Positions 9,419 to 19,543 are shown, counted from the stretch's first letter. The stretch is DNA of 64,000 nt from an uncultured Lachnospiraceae bacterium (GCA_910579225.1 CAJTTI010000011.1:47770-111769); one strand, 5' to 3'. Notes: generated by a model not told the origin, from the sequence alone. Numbers and translations: made by a program.

Positions 9419-10458
9419 AAAGCCATTTTTATTCCATCTGGTTTCGGATTGTCACAGCCTTTTTCTGGGTCATGGTCCTCACTATAGGAGCCCTCGGGTT
9501 TACAATTCACCTGTTCAACCGATTTAATGTCTGGGGCCTCCTCTCGCTCCCCATGACCAGCCTGCACATCCTCTCCCTGCTGGCGCTGATCAGTATTGTA
9601 TTCGGCTCCCTGGTCAGTATGTTTGCTCTGCACCACGTACTGAATCCGATTATGGAGCTGTCCAAAGCTATGCGGAAAGTGGCAAAAGGAGACTATACTA
9701 TAAGACTGGAACCACCCTCTCACGGACCGAAAAGCGAGATGTATGATCTCTGGAGCAGTTTTAACCAGATGGTTCAGGAACTAAGCAGTACAGAGACATT
9801 ACACTCAGATTTTATTTCCAACGTCTCCCACGAATTCAAAACTCCCCTGGCTGCCATCAGCGGTTATGCAACACTTCTGCAGGATGACACACTGACAGAT
9901 GAGGAGCGATGCGAATATATTAACACCATTATTCAGAGTGCCCGGGAGCTTTCCCGTATGACCGGCAATATTCTGGATCTGTCCCGTCTGGAGAATCAGA
10001 CCATTATCAGCGAGAAAGAATCTTTCCGGGTAGACGAACAGATCCGCCGATGTATCCTGCGCATGGAACCTATATGGTCTTCCAAAAACCTCTGCATTGA
10101 CCCGGTACTGGAACGCATTGTCTGGAATGGAAATATGGAACTGACTTCGCATATCTGGACAAACCTTCTGGACAATGCGATTAAATTTACTCCTCCAGGA
10201 GGGGAGATCAGGATTACCGCACATGTCAAAGACTCCTGTCTAATCGTCGCATTTCAGGACAGCGGAGCCGGCATGACTCCTGAGATTCAAAAGCATATTT
10301 TTGATAAATTTTATCAGGGAGATACTTCCCACAAAAAAAAGGGCAATGGTCTCGGACTTCCTTTAGTCCATAAGATCATCGCCCTCTACAATGGATCCAT
10401 CCAGGTGGAAAGCCAGCCGGACCTGGGCAGTACTTTTACGGTTTCTCTGCCCTTTTGA
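9415..10458 (+). CDS. Sensor histidine kinase
   Basis: 347 residues: two TM helices (about 12-34 and 45-75) with only a very short outer loop, HAMP (about 76-125), HisKA with phospho-acceptor H139 (NVSHEFKTPLAAISGY), and an ATPase domain with an N box (NLLDNAIKF), G1 (DSGAGM) and G2 (GNGLGLPLV). Almost no extracellular domain is present, so it may sense within or at the membrane. It is translationally coupled to the upstream regulator. Its 3' end overlaps the convergent glgB by 23 nt. Confidence 0.95.
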   Translation: MKSHFYSIWFRIVTAFFWVMVLTIGALGFTIHLFNRFNVWGLLSLPMTSLHILSLLALISIVFGSLVSMFALHHVLNPIMELSKAMRKVAKGDYTIRLEPPSHGPKSEMYDLWSSFNQMVQELSSTETLHSDFISNVSHEFKTPLAAISGYATLLQDDTLTDEERCEYINTIIQSARELSRMTGNILDLSRLENQTIISEKESFRVDEQIRRCILRMEPIWSSKNLCIDPVLERIVWNGNMELTSHIWTNLLDNAIKFTPPGGEIRITAHVKDSCLIVAFQDSGAGMTPEIQKHIFDKFYQGDTSHKKKGNGLGLPLVHKIIALYNGSIQVESQPDLGSTFTVSLPF

Positions 10459-12280
10459 CGGTTTTCCCTGACTTTAATACATTTGTCACTTTAAATATTC
10501 TCGCACAGAAAGGCGGCAGATCCAGAACCAGGCGATACTGCCGTTCTTTATGCGGCAAATCTTCTACGCTCCACGTCGCATCTGTCTGCTTTGTATTTCC
10601 GCCGTACATTTCCCAGTCCGTATGCAGCAGTTCCTCCAACTCATACAGCATGGGAAGCCCTACTTTAAAATCTTTCCAAAACTGATCCGACAGATTCATC
10701 ACCATCAAAATCGTCTCCCCGGAAGCCCTTCTCTCATAGGCATAAGTCACATAATCCGCCGCATCTACTTCCAGCCATTCAAAACATTCCGAATTGTATT
10801 CCCCGTCATGGAGAGCCGGCTCCGACAGGTACAGATGGGAAAGCCGCTCATAAAAATGATGAAATGCATCATGCAGCGGATAAGACAGGAGTTCCCAGTC
10901 CTGCTGCCGGTTCTCATCCCACTCCCGAAACTGTCCGAACTCATTTCCCATAAAGTTCAGCTTCTTGCCCGGATGCGTATATAAATACGTATAAAATGCT
11001 TTTACCTGAGGAAATTTAAACTCATAGTCCCCCCACATCTTCTGTATAATCGTTGCTTTTCCATGCACCACTTCATCATGAGAGAACGGAAGCAGAAACA
11101 AATCACTGTAAAAATACATCATGGAAAAGGTAAGTTTATGATAATCATAAGGTCTGTACACCGGGGCTGTCTGAAAGAAACGAAGAGTATCATTCATAAA
11201 TCCCATGTCCCATTTATAGTCAAAGCCCAGACCGTCAAATTCTGTAGGCGCAGTCACCTTCGGAAAATCTGTGGAATCTTCCGCCATCAGCATAACAGAC
11301 GGATGTCTCCTATGCAGTCCTGCGTTCATATTTCTAAGAAATTCCACAGCTTTCTCATTCACGCCTCTTGCAGGATCTCCATTCCAGTAGATAGCACGGC
11401 TGATAGCATCCATACGGATCCCGTCAAAATGAAACTCTGTCAACCAATAATCCGCTGCCGACTGAAGAAAACTCCGCACTTCCCCCCTGCTGTGCATAAA
11501 GTTCATTGTCCCCCACTCGCTGTAAGCCGTATCCGGATGGGGAAATTCATAGAGAGGCGTTCCGTCAAAATTCGAAAGTCCATAATCATCTGTAGCAAAG
11601 TGCACCGGTACAAAGTCTGTGATGACGCCGATCCCATTCTGGTGGCATCGGTCTACCAGCGTTTTCAGCTGATCGGGACTTCCATATCTGGACGTAGGGG
11701 AGAAAAATCCCGTATTCTGGTATCCCCAGGAACAGTCAGCCGGATGCTCCGACAAGGGCAGAAATTCAATATAATTAAATCCCATCCTTTTTAAATATGG
11801 AATCAGTTCCTCTGCCAACTCATCATAGCGATACCAGGTGCCATCTGCTTTTCGGCGCCAGGAACCTGCATGCAACTCATAGATATTCATGGGCCGATTA
11901 TAGTTCTTGTCCCTCTTCTGTATCCAGTGCTGATCCTGAAATACATAAGACCGGTCCACAATCCTGGATGCAAACCCGGGGCGAAGCTCCATCAGCATCC
12001 CGTAGGGATCACTGTGCATGGTTCCCTTACCTTGTCTGTCCGTAATACAGTATTTATAATACATTCCGGCTTTTGCATCTGTGATCACACATGTAAACAC
12101 CCCCGGATGTTCTCCTGTCTCCAGCTTCTGAAATTCCCAGCCGTTAAAATCTCCCTGAAGCTCCACCTTTTCCGCATTTGGCGCATAGATTCGAAAAGCC
12201 ACGCCGTCTTTCCCTATATGAGCGCCAAAATACTCATATGCATCAAATACATTGCCCGCTAAAAACTTTTGAAAATCCAT
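10436..12280 (-). CDS. glgB: 1,4-alpha-glucan branching enzyme
   Basis: 614 residues from the preferred start at 12280, which follows a GGGGGAAGCAGT site; an upstream in-frame ATG lacks one. An N-terminal CBM48 (FRIYAPNAEKVELQGDFNGW) precedes a GH13 barrel with DFVPVHF, DGIRMDAISR (nucleophile D), MLMAEDS (acid/base E) and LPFSHDEVVHGK. It makes alpha-1,6 branches in glycogen and partners with GlgA encoded at 1180-2625. The 3' end overlaps the convergent sensor kinase gene. Confidence 0.96.
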   Translation of the reverse strand: MDFQKFLAGNVFDAYEYFGAHIGKDGVAFRIYAPNAEKVELQGDFNGWEFQKLETGEHPGVFTCVITDAKAGMYYKYCITDRQGKGTMHSDPYGMLMELRPGFASRIVDRSYVFQDQHWIQKRDKNYNRPMNIYELHAGSWRRKADGTWYRYDELAEELIPYLKRMGFNYIEFLPLSEHPADCSWGYQNTGFFSPTSRYGSPDQLKTLVDRCHQNGIGVITDFVPVHFATDDYGLSNFDGTPLYEFPHPDTAYSEWGTMNFMHSRGEVRSFLQSAADYWLTEFHFDGIRMDAISRAIYWNGDPARGVNEKAVEFLRNMNAGLHRRHPSVMLMAEDSTDFPKVTAPTEFDGLGFDYKWDMGFMNDTLRFFQTAPVYRPYDYHKLTFSMMYFYSDLFLLPFSHDEVVHGKATIIQKMWGDYEFKFPQVKAFYTYLYTHPGKKLNFMGNEFGQFREWDENRQQDWELLSYPLHDAFHHFYERLSHLYLSEPALHDGEYNSECFEWLEVDAADYVTYAYERRASGETILMVMNLSDQFWKDFKVGLPMLYELEELLHTDWEMYGGNTKQTDATWSVEDLPHKERQYRLVLDLPPFCARIFKVTNVLKSGKTVKRAEKP

Positions 12281-12374
12281 ACTGCTTCCCCCATCTACTT
12301 GCTTTTTTTCTATCTTATATGAATTTCCATAAATATGCAAGATATCGGAAGAAAAAAATGAACATTGGACAGTT

Positions 12375-12875
12375 TTATATTTTCAGAGGTATACGCTTCT
12401 GCACTTCCTGCGAGACAATTCCGATCAGCAGCCCAGTAATGACTCCCGCCGCCAGAAGCATCGGGCCATAGTAGATCAGACTTTTTGTCTCCAGCACAAT
12501 CATCGCCATCACAAGCTGTCCCAAATTATGTGCCACGCCTCCAATCACACTGACTCCTGCAATCGTAAACATTTCGCTTCTCTTTGCCAGATACATACAT
12601 ACAAAGCTTAAAGCAGCACCAGCCAGACTATAAAGAATCATGGACAGATTTCCGAACAGAAAACCGGACAGCAAGATTCTCATCCCATTGACGGCCAGCG
12701 CCTCCGCAGGTCCCATAACATACAGCGCCCATACCACCACCAGATTCGCCAGTCCCGGCTTTACACCCGGTATCCCAATGGGTATAGGAATCAAAAGTTC
12801 AATGTAACCGATAACCAAAGCCAGCGCGGTCAGAAGTCCAAGCTGAGCAATTCTCTGTGTCTTTTGGTTCCTCAT
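12375..12875 (-). CDS. Gx transporter family membrane protein (HepS-I-like)
   Basis: 166 residues with about five TM helices. IGYIELLIPIPIGIPGVKPG is the conserved start of the Gx transporter/heptaprenyl diphosphate synthase component I family. Related genes often sit beside a NusG domain II gene and ApbE or Rnf genes; none of these is adjacent here. The transported substrate is not known. RBS GAAAGGTGGGATTGAGAG precedes the start. Confidence 0.85.
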   Translation of the reverse strand: MRNQKTQRIAQLGLLTALALVIGYIELLIPIPIGIPGVKPGLANLVVVWALYVMGPAEALAVNGMRILLSGFLFGNLSMILYSLAGAALSFVCMYLAKRSEMFTIAGVSVIGGVAHNLGQLVMAMIVLETKSLIYYGPMLLAAGVITGLLIGIVSQEVQKRIPLKI

Positions 12876-13030
12876 CTCTCAATCCCACCTTTCCTGCGCA
12901 TGCTTTCTGTTCCAATATCCTATGTACCAGAGCCTGCCTACGTCGTTCCCATCACCAAAACGTTTTATCATGCAGAAAAGCGGTTCCCTGTGAATCCAGC
13001 TTTCAGGTCCCCGCTTCCCATTCCTGTTTT

Positions 13031-13627
13031 TTATTTATGTCCCGCTTTCCAGCGCATTCCCCATCCAAACGCTCTGTCCAAAGCCTCATGCCCCGGATAG
13101 AACTGTACAATTTTCTCTACACTGAATGTTTCATCATTCACATTTTCCAAAAGTGCCAGTCCGCACATTCTGTCAGAAGAATTAAAAGTATCCATCTTCA
13201 CGATCAAATCTTCTGCTCCCGGATACTTCAAAGTGACTGTTGCATCCGCCTGCTTCCAGTTTGCTACCCCTTCATATATAAATGTATACACCAGAATCCT
13301 CTGAATATTCGCAATCTCGTTGCCATTGATGCGCAGATTCTCTCCCGCTACTGCCGCGCCGGTCCGGTCATCCCCATCCAGTGCGATAAAAGGTGGCCGG
13401 TTCAGAGAACCAAATGCATTGCCAAGGGCCTGTACTGCACCTTTGCTTCCGTCCTTCAGTTCAAAAAGACAGCCCAGATCCAGGTCAATACCGGATGACA
13501 ACAGACCTGCAAGAAACCCCTTCGGTTTTGCATTCCAGTTCAGATTCACAAGAATCTCACCCAGTCCCGCAGAAGAGGAACCTTTTTTCAGACTGACTTT
13601 TTGTCCCTTTTGTAGATTAATTGCCAT
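13031..13627 (-). CDS. TerD family protein
   Basis: 198 residues starting MAINLQKGQKVSLKKG, the classic TerD/CABP start. NLNWNAK, DLDLGCLFEL, IALDGDDRTG and the internal ANIQRILVYTFIYEG follow the calcium-binding TerD fold, with acidic loops that coordinate Ca2+. TerD proteins are linked to tellurite, phage and chemical stress responses. Here it stands alone without other ter genes, so its specific role is open. A GGAGGTAAAGCAAC site precedes the start. Confidence 0.92.
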   Translation of the reverse strand: MAINLQKGQKVSLKKGSSSAGLGEILVNLNWNAKPKGFLAGLLSSGIDLDLGCLFELKDGSKGAVQALGNAFGSLNRPPFIALDGDDRTGAAVAGENLRINGNEIANIQRILVYTFIYEGVANWKQADATVTLKYPGAEDLIVKMDTFNSSDRMCGLALLENVNDETFSVEKIVQFYPGHEALDRAFGWGMRWKAGHK

Positions 13628-13641
13628 GTTGCTTTACCTCC

Positions 13642-14232
13642 TCAATATCTGTTCATTTTATTTTTATTCATCACATATCCAAGCCCGGCACCTACAACCC
13701 CACCTAATATATGGGTCAGGTTGGAGACATTATCTTGTACAAAAATACCCTGATAAATCTGTTCTCCCATATAGATCAACGCCACCAGTATAAACGTCAG
13801 CGGGATTGATCCTTCCTTAATGCTTGTAAATGATGATAATAAAATCAACGCAAATACCACTCCGCTGGCCCCAAGAAGCTGCACCCTCGGAAAGAATACA
13901 AAATTCACGATTCCGGTCACAAGTGCAGTTGCCAGAATTACAAAGAGCATATTGGACGAGCCGTATTTCTCCTCCAGCAACGGACCCACCACCAGAATCA
14001 GCATAACATTTCCCAGAAAATGATCCCAGCCCGCATGACCGAACACATGGCCTGCAAACCGGATATAAGTTACGGGACTCAACAGAGAAGAACGGTATAC
14101 ACTGAAAAACATGTCTGTCGTCTTCCCCTCAGTAGCCATTCCCAGAAGCAGTGACAGGAGACAAATGATCGCAAATGACAAAATCACCGGCGAATTAAAT
14201 GATATCTTTACTTTTGACAAACCCGCTTTCAT
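13642..14232 (-). CDS. Rhomboid family intramembrane serine protease
   Basis: 196 residues, six TM helices. The motif HAGWDHFLGN marks TM2, the catalytic serine S123 is in GASGVVFAL, and the catalytic H174 is in NLTHILGGVVGAGLGY. The start at 14232 is favoured by GGGGGT upstream; a longer reading adds 38 residues with no ribosome site. It cleaves TM substrates within the bilayer; its substrate is unknown. It is 14 nt from the terD-like gene on the same strand. Confidence 0.92.
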   Translation of the reverse strand: MKAGLSKVKISFNSPVILSFAIICLLSLLLGMATEGKTTDMFFSVYRSSLLSPVTYIRFAGHVFGHAGWDHFLGNVMLILVVGPLLEEKYGSSNMLFVILATALVTGIVNFVFFPRVQLLGASGVVFALILLSSFTSIKEGSIPLTFILVALIYMGEQIYQGIFVQDNVSNLTHILGGVVGAGLGYVMNKNKMNRY

Positions 14233-14342
14233 GTACAGTACCCCCAATACACATTTCTTTATTTCTATTATACCATACTTCATGTATTCTGCAATAACAA
14301 AACACGGGGTACACTCTTTCAGCAATTTTTTCACTATGCATT

Positions 14343-15692
14343 TCATACTTGAACGGCACTTCCGGACTTTTCAATTTTCCGCCTGCAATAGAAGAAAGCC
14401 GGAATCAGGAACGCATCTGCAAACACCCAGGCTGCCGGATGTGCGAAACAAATCCCTGCAAAGCCAAAATGCCTGGCGACCACCAGCGCTACCAGACTTC
14501 TGGCAATCATCTCCATTACCCCGGAAATAATGGCAAATACGGAAAATCCCATCCCCTGGATCGTAAAACGCACCGTATTCACCAGGGTCAGCAGACAGTA
14601 ACCGCCTGTGCAGCACAGAAGGAACCGGTAAGCATATGTGATGATCTCTGTCTCCTTTGCATCCAGAAATAAAAGAACCATATCTTTTCCAACTGCAAAT
14701 GCAGTTAAGAAGCAGATCACAGATACCAGGAACCCCATCAGAGAAGCCTGCAGAAGTCCTTTTCCTATCCGGTCCACCCGTCCGGCTCCCATATTCTGAC
14801 CCGTATACGGCGCCATCGTCTGTCCAAGCGCCTCCACGGGGCAGGAAATAAATACATTGATCTTCTGGGCTGCCGTGACGCCTGCCACCACCGCTGCTCC
14901 CATACCGTTGATCGCCGTCTGCAGCACCAACGAACCGATGGCAGTAACCGAATACTGAAGTCCCATGGGAATCCCCATGAAACAAAGCCGCTTTATGTAT
15001 TTCCTGTCAGGTTTCCATTCCTCCTTTGACGCTCTCAGAACCGGATACTTTCTGCGCATATACAGAAGACAGACGCCACCGGAGATTCCCTGAGAGACCA
15101 CAGTCGCCAGCGCAGGACCCTCTACATTCATGTGTAATCCCAGTATGGACACAAAATCCAGCACAATATTCAGGACAGAAGATATAGCCAGAAAAATCAC
15201 TGGCGTTCTGCTGTCTCCCAGAGACCGTATAATCCCGGCCAGCAGGTTATACAGAAATGTACAGGGTATCCCACAGAACACGATGAAAATATATACATAA
15301 GCATAATCAAAAATCTCATCGGGCGTATTCATAAGCCTCAGGACAGTTTTGCATGCAATCGTCACAGACAGAGTCATGACCACCGCAAATCCTATGCTGA
15401 GCCACACGCTGTTTGTCACAAATCTGCGCAGTCTGCCCTCCTCCCTGGCCCCGAACATCTGGGCCACCGGTATGGCAAAACCGTTGCATACGCCCATACA
15501 GAACCCGATCACCATAAAATTCAGAGAAGCTGTGGAACCAACGCCAGCCAAAGGAGCCACTCCCAGATATTTCCCTACCACAACTGTATCCACCATACTG
15601 TAGAACTGCTGAAACAGCATCCCCAGGAACATAGGAACGGCAAAGCCGATGATCAATCTGATCGGGGAGCCAGTCGTCATGTCTTTTGTCAT
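14343..15692 (-). CDS. MATE family efflux transporter
   Basis: 449 residues with twelve predicted TM helices in two homologous halves. The N-terminal half contains FAVPMFLGMLFQQFYSMVDT and VVGKYLGVAPLAGVG, typical of the NorM/DinF group. It is a cation-coupled exporter of drugs or metabolites; specificity cannot be read from sequence. The AGGTAGAGAGAT site precedes the start. Confidence 0.94.
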   Translation of the reverse strand: MTKDMTTGSPIRLIIGFAVPMFLGMLFQQFYSMVDTVVVGKYLGVAPLAGVGSTASLNFMVIGFCMGVCNGFAIPVAQMFGAREEGRLRRFVTNSVWLSIGFAVVMTLSVTIACKTVLRLMNTPDEIFDYAYVYIFIVFCGIPCTFLYNLLAGIIRSLGDSRTPVIFLAISSVLNIVLDFVSILGLHMNVEGPALATVVSQGISGGVCLLYMRRKYPVLRASKEEWKPDRKYIKRLCFMGIPMGLQYSVTAIGSLVLQTAINGMGAAVVAGVTAAQKINVFISCPVEALGQTMAPYTGQNMGAGRVDRIGKGLLQASLMGFLVSVICFLTAFAVGKDMVLLFLDAKETEIITYAYRFLLCCTGGYCLLTLVNTVRFTIQGMGFSVFAIISGVMEMIARSLVALVVARHFGFAGICFAHPAAWVFADAFLIPAFFYCRRKIEKSGSAVQV

Positions 15693-15814
15693 ATCTCTCT
15701 ACCTCTTTCAAACAAAATCGAAAGAGATTATATGCTCTGACAATCCATTTGTCAATTTGGAAACAGCACAGTCTCACAGGGATTTTTTCTGTCTTTTCTG
15801 AGCAATCCGACGAA

Positions 15815-17602
15815 TCAGATCTTTCGTGTATAAATCCGGAGCCACTGTCGTTCTTCCTCCTCCATATAAGGCGACAGCGTCTCATATACCTGCCGGTGAT
15901 ATGCATTCAGCCAATCCCGCTCCTGTGACGTCATCTCTTCCGGAAGGATTCCGTCCAGGTCCACGGGCGTCAGGGTCAGTATCTCAAACTCCATAAATTG
16001 GCCATATACATTTTGAATACCTTTTTTGCAGACCAGTTCATTTTCCGTCCGGATTCCATATTTTCCTTCCAGGTAAAAGCCTGGTTCATCTGTCGTCACC
16101 ATCCCTGCTTCCAGCACTGCAGGCTGCACTCCCGCCTCTGGCTGCTTCCAGCGAAATGCATTGGGTCCTTCATGGACATTCAGAAGATATCCCACACCGT
16201 GGCCGGTACCATGCTTATAATCCGCTTCCATCTGCCACAGAGGTTTTCTGCACAATATATCCAGATGAGAACCCGTACATCCATATAGAAATTTTGCAAA
16301 AGCCAGGTTCAGATTTCCCCTGCATACAGCAGTAAACATTCTTTTCTGTTCTTCACTGACCGAACCAAGAACATATGTTCTCGTCGTGTCTGTTGTTCCT
16401 TCCAGATAATGCCCGCCTGCATCTACCAAAAGCAGCCCGTCCGTTCCGATCCGGATGTCGCTCTCCTCTGTAGCCGAATAATGCACAATTGCCCCATGAG
16501 GGCCCCATGCACAGATCGGCGCAAAGCTTTGTTCCAGGTAATGGACCTGCTCCTTTCTGCGTGTATCCAGATATTCCGCCACATCCCGTTCTGTAATTTC
16601 TTCTTCTGCATGGGTCTTCAGCCAGTACATCAGCCGGGTGAATGCAAGTCCCTCTTTCAGATGAGCGGTCCGAAGATTCTGAAGCTCTGTTTCATTCTTG
16701 ACCGCTTTCATCAATTCTGACGGATTGCTTTGGTCAATCACCTGCACAGATTCCGGAAGCCCAAAAAGCAACCGGCTGTTTACATTTTTCTTATCCAGTA
16801 ATATTTTTTGTACGCCTGTAAGCTCCTCCAAATCTTCGTATATTTTCTCATATTCCCTGATCTCGATTCCCAGATTTGATAATTTTTTAACAATCTCTTC
16901 CGTTACCACTTGTTCCCGTACATACCAGATACCACTCGTCTGCGTCATATACAGATAAGACAACACCACCGGCACGCCCGGGATATCATCCCCCCGCAGA
17001 TTCAGAATCCAGGCAATATCACACAAAGACGCCAGTACATGAGCATCCGCTCCCGCCTTCTCCATCTCCAGACGGACTCTGGCAAGCTTCTTCTTTGTCC
17101 CCTCTCCGGTATAGCATTCCTCCAGCAAAAAGACCTTCTTATCTGGTATTCCAGGACGCTCTTCCCAGATCTCTCCCACCAGATCTTCGGTCATCTGCAC
17201 ATCGGCGCCCCTTTCTCCCGCCGCCTGAAAAAACCGCTCCGCCTGGAAAGCTCCCATCACTCTCCCGTCAAATCCCAGCCTGCCACCTTCTGCAAGCTTC
17301 TCTTTTACATACGCTTCCAGCTCTGGCACCTCCGGCTCACCCATCCGGAACAGCCGGATTCCAGTACCCTGCAGTTGCTGCTCTGCCTGCAGAAAATATC
17401 TGCCGTCCGTCCAGAGTCCCGCTTCTCTCATGGTAATCACCAATGTCCCCGCTGAACCGGTAAACCCGGACATATATTCTCTCGCCCGATAGTGGGCGCA
17501 CACATACTCTGATTCATGGCAGTCTGCGGACGGTACCACATAGACAGTGATTCCTCTTTCCTGCATCTTCTGCCGAAGTTTTCCGATTCTGTCTGTTATC
17601 AT
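15815..17602 (-). CDS. pepP: Xaa-Pro aminopeptidase, M24B family
   Basis: 595 residues, the long form with two creatinase-like N-terminal domains and a C-terminal pita-bread fold. Metal ligands are visible in LLVDAGGHYLEGTTDTTRT (two Asp), GTGHGVGYLLNVHEGP (His), TTDEPGFY (Glu) and RTENELV (Glu). It removes N-terminal residues preceding proline in the cytoplasm with a dinuclear metal centre. It is a stand-alone gene. Confidence 0.94.
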   Translation of the reverse strand: MITDRIGKLRQKMQERGITVYVVPSADCHESEYVCAHYRAREYMSGFTGSAGTLVITMREAGLWTDGRYFLQAEQQLQGTGIRLFRMGEPEVPELEAYVKEKLAEGGRLGFDGRVMGAFQAERFFQAAGERGADVQMTEDLVGEIWEERPGIPDKKVFLLEECYTGEGTKKKLARVRLEMEKAGADAHVLASLCDIAWILNLRGDDIPGVPVVLSYLYMTQTSGIWYVREQVVTEEIVKKLSNLGIEIREYEKIYEDLEELTGVQKILLDKKNVNSRLLFGLPESVQVIDQSNPSELMKAVKNETELQNLRTAHLKEGLAFTRLMYWLKTHAEEEITERDVAEYLDTRRKEQVHYLEQSFAPICAWGPHGAIVHYSATEESDIRIGTDGLLLVDAGGHYLEGTTDTTRTYVLGSVSEEQKRMFTAVCRGNLNLAFAKFLYGCTGSHLDILCRKPLWQMEADYKHGTGHGVGYLLNVHEGPNAFRWKQPEAGVQPAVLEAGMVTTDEPGFYLEGKYGIRTENELVCKKGIQNVYGQFMEFEILTLTPVDLDGILPEEMTSQERDWLNAYHRQVYETLSPYMEEEERQWLRIYTRKI

Positions 17603-17642
17603 ATAGGCCTCCTGCTTTCATCATAGTTCCCCTACGGTCCTT

Positions 17643-18338
17643 CTAGCACTCCAATTCCAAAAGCCGTCCCTCCGCATCTGCTTCCCGACCATTTGCTTTG
17701 ACAGCAATAAAATATGGCACTTTTTCGTTCCATTCTTTTTTATCTCTGAATACTGAAAATTCACTCCAGTTTTTCTCTCTGAAACCTCCCATTTGTTCGT
17801 ATGGATCCACTACTTTTATCTTTTCCCTTTCTTTTATAATTGTAACCGTATGCAAAACATGGTTTTGTTTCATTCCATACAATTCGGATGCTTCCAGGCA
17901 GGCAACAACCATATATCCCTGATCCAGGTATTCTCTGATCACAGGTTCATCGAATCTGATTGTCACATACGGACTGCCGCATGCAGATCTTAAAGATTTA
18001 TAATAATAATACAAAGCGTTCCTGTTATCAAAGCACTCTTGTTCTATAATCTTTAATTGATCTATATTTATCCGGTTTTGTTCTGAGAAAATATGCGAAA
18101 GCAAAGAATCATCCGAATCCAGTACAAATTCACAGGCCAGATGCAGAAAATCAAGCACCTCCGGCAAATAGGTAAAAAATCCCCTTCCTGACAGAAGTGC
18201 AAGTCCTTTCTTATTTAGAAGAATCTCCCGGATCTGATCTTCGGAAACGGGTATTCCCAGAATTCCCAGCATATTCCTGAGCGCACAGAGCCAGCAGTCA
18301 TTATCATTTTCCTGATAGTATACAGTTGTATCAGCCAT
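17643..18338 (-). CDS. Stand-alone C39-like cysteine peptidase
   Basis: 231 residues, no signal peptide or TM helix. The start resembles C39 bacteriocin-processing peptidases: Q9 (oxyanion) and C15 in YYQENDNDCWLCALRNML, then H163 (HTVTIIK) and D178 (VVDPY) with the family spacing. C39 domains cut after GG leaders and are normally fused to an ABC exporter; here no ABC domain is attached. It is the last gene of a unit with a two-TM protein (7 nt gap) and a 55-residue peptide containing GG. A guanylyl-cyclase-like or non-proteolytic papain fold is an alternative. Confidence 0.7.
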   Translation of the reverse strand: MADTTVYYQENDNDCWLCALRNMLGILGIPVSEDQIREILLNKKGLALLSGRGFFTYLPEVLDFLHLACEFVLDSDDSLLSHIFSEQNRINIDQLKIIEQECFDNRNALYYYYKSLRSACGSPYVTIRFDEPVIREYLDQGYMVVACLEASELYGMKQNHVLHTVTIIKEREKIKVVDPYEQMGGFREKNWSEFSVFRDKKEWNEKVPYFIAVKANGREADAEGRLLELEC

Positions 18339-18345
18339 GGTTTCT

Positions 18346-19395
18346 CTATATCTCCCAGATCAGAATGAAAAATGTCTCTGGCAGGACAATATCGTCCAGG
18401 TTCACCAAAACATATTCTTCAGATTCCTCCATACTCAGTAAATCGTCCTTGCTGGAACAATAACAGTTACAATTTTTTATACCTGTCCCTGCATAGTAAA
18501 AGCTCAAATGAAATTTATCACAAACACAGGGTATATTTTCAAACAGATAGTTTTCCCTTTTGTTCAGTTTTGTCCTGAAACGGAAAGAAACCCTTGTCCC
18601 TTCTTCTAAAGCATTGTTAATCTGGTAAATATGTTTTTTCCTGTTCGCAGGAGAATATGAAATCACTTCTGATGGGGCAGAATCAACGCCGTTTTCTTTA
18701 AAACTAACAATTTCAAAACTATTTTCCGGTGCATCCTTCGCCATTAAAAATGGAAAAGATAAAACTCTTTTCCCATCAGAGAGTTCCTCCATATATTGAT
18801 TGTAATCATCTCTTTCGTCTGTATAATATATTTCGAACTCCTCTTCCTTCCTCAGTCCTGCCACAGAGAATTTAACAGTAAACATACCTGTAAAAAATTC
18901 CGGATCGCTACTGTCCTCTGTCAATACAATATTTACATATACATTTTCCCGGTAACAGTTTTTTTCCATTACCCGATAATTCTGCAGAATATTTTCTGTG
19001 ATCTTCCGTGAGACCCGTTCGCCCAGAATGGCATCCATGCTGCACTGCAAAATCTCTTCTTCACGCTCATCCTTAATAAAGTTTCTCATCAAATCAGGAT
19101 TGGTAAGTATATCCGCCACACTCTTCTTTAATTGAATTTGATACATACTGCTTATCAAAAAATCCAGAAAAAACACAGAAAAAACAGTAATTGATACGTT
19201 CTGAGCTGCCACACACATATGATACCCGACCTCTGAACACCAGTCGGCAGTATTTCTCGTCCATCTGCCTGCAATAACCGAAAAAGCGCCATATGCGATT
19301 ACCGCAACCACTGCGATCAACAACTTACGTTCATTATAAAATTTAAATATAATCTCTAAATATTTCTTTTCCTTTTTATTTTTCTCTTCTTTCAT
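18346..19395 (-). CDS. Two-TM membrane protein with large C-terminal domain, unknown family
   Basis: Not recognised. 349 residues from the ATG at 19395 (a TTG start 14 codons earlier is possible). A Lys/Glu-rich N-terminus precedes two TM helices (about 25-45 and 62-82), followed by a roughly 260-residue soluble domain rich in beta-type segments, with a cysteine cluster (CNCYC) near the end. The 5' end overlaps the 55-residue peptide gene by 20 nt, so translation is probably coupled. The C39-like peptidase gene follows 7 nt after the stop. The two helices and soluble domain suggest a membrane receptor, anchor or effector; none is proven. Confidence 0.75.
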   Translation of the reverse strand: MKEEKNKKEKKYLEIIFKFYNERKLLIAVVAVIAYGAFSVIAGRWTRNTADWCSEVGYHMCVAAQNVSITVFSVFFLDFLISSMYQIQLKKSVADILTNPDLMRNFIKDEREEEILQCSMDAILGERVSRKITENILQNYRVMEKNCYRENVYVNIVLTEDSSDPEFFTGMFTVKFSVAGLRKEEEFEIYYTDERDDYNQYMEELSDGKRVLSFPFLMAKDAPENSFEIVSFKENGVDSAPSEVISYSPANRKKHIYQINNALEEGTRVSFRFRTKLNKRENYLFENIPCVCDKFHLSFYYAGTGIKNCNCYCSSKDDLLSMEESEEYVLVNLDDIVLPETFFILIWEI

Positions 19396-19543
19396 GGCTG
19401 TTTTCCATTGCTTTCTCTTCAAAACCTTGTTGTTCAAGAGGCAGTAAACCGCCCATCAGCCGGGACACCGCGTTCGTATTCCAATGCATTTTTTCTGTAC
19501 GGATTTTACGGGGAGCCTCCATTTCAGTAATTATTTTTTTCAT
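19376..19543 (-). CDS. 55-residue peptide with double-glycine site, candidate peptidase substrate
   Basis: A small ORF with AGGAGATTGAAATT directly before ATG and a promoter about 36 nt further up, so it is the first gene of the unit. The peptide is charged and has an internal NAVSRLMGGLLPLEQQ segment. GG at residues 31-32 has hydrophobic residues at -4 (L), -7 (V) and -12 (W), the spacing of double-glycine leaders cut by C39 peptidases. Cleavage would release a 23-residue acidic/basic tail. The last 20 nt overlap the two-TM gene. It could instead be a translational-coupling leader; homologues would decide. Confidence 0.6.
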   Translation of the reverse strand: MKKIITEMEAPRKIRTEKMHWNTNAVSRLMGGLLPLEQQGFEEKAMENSHERREK

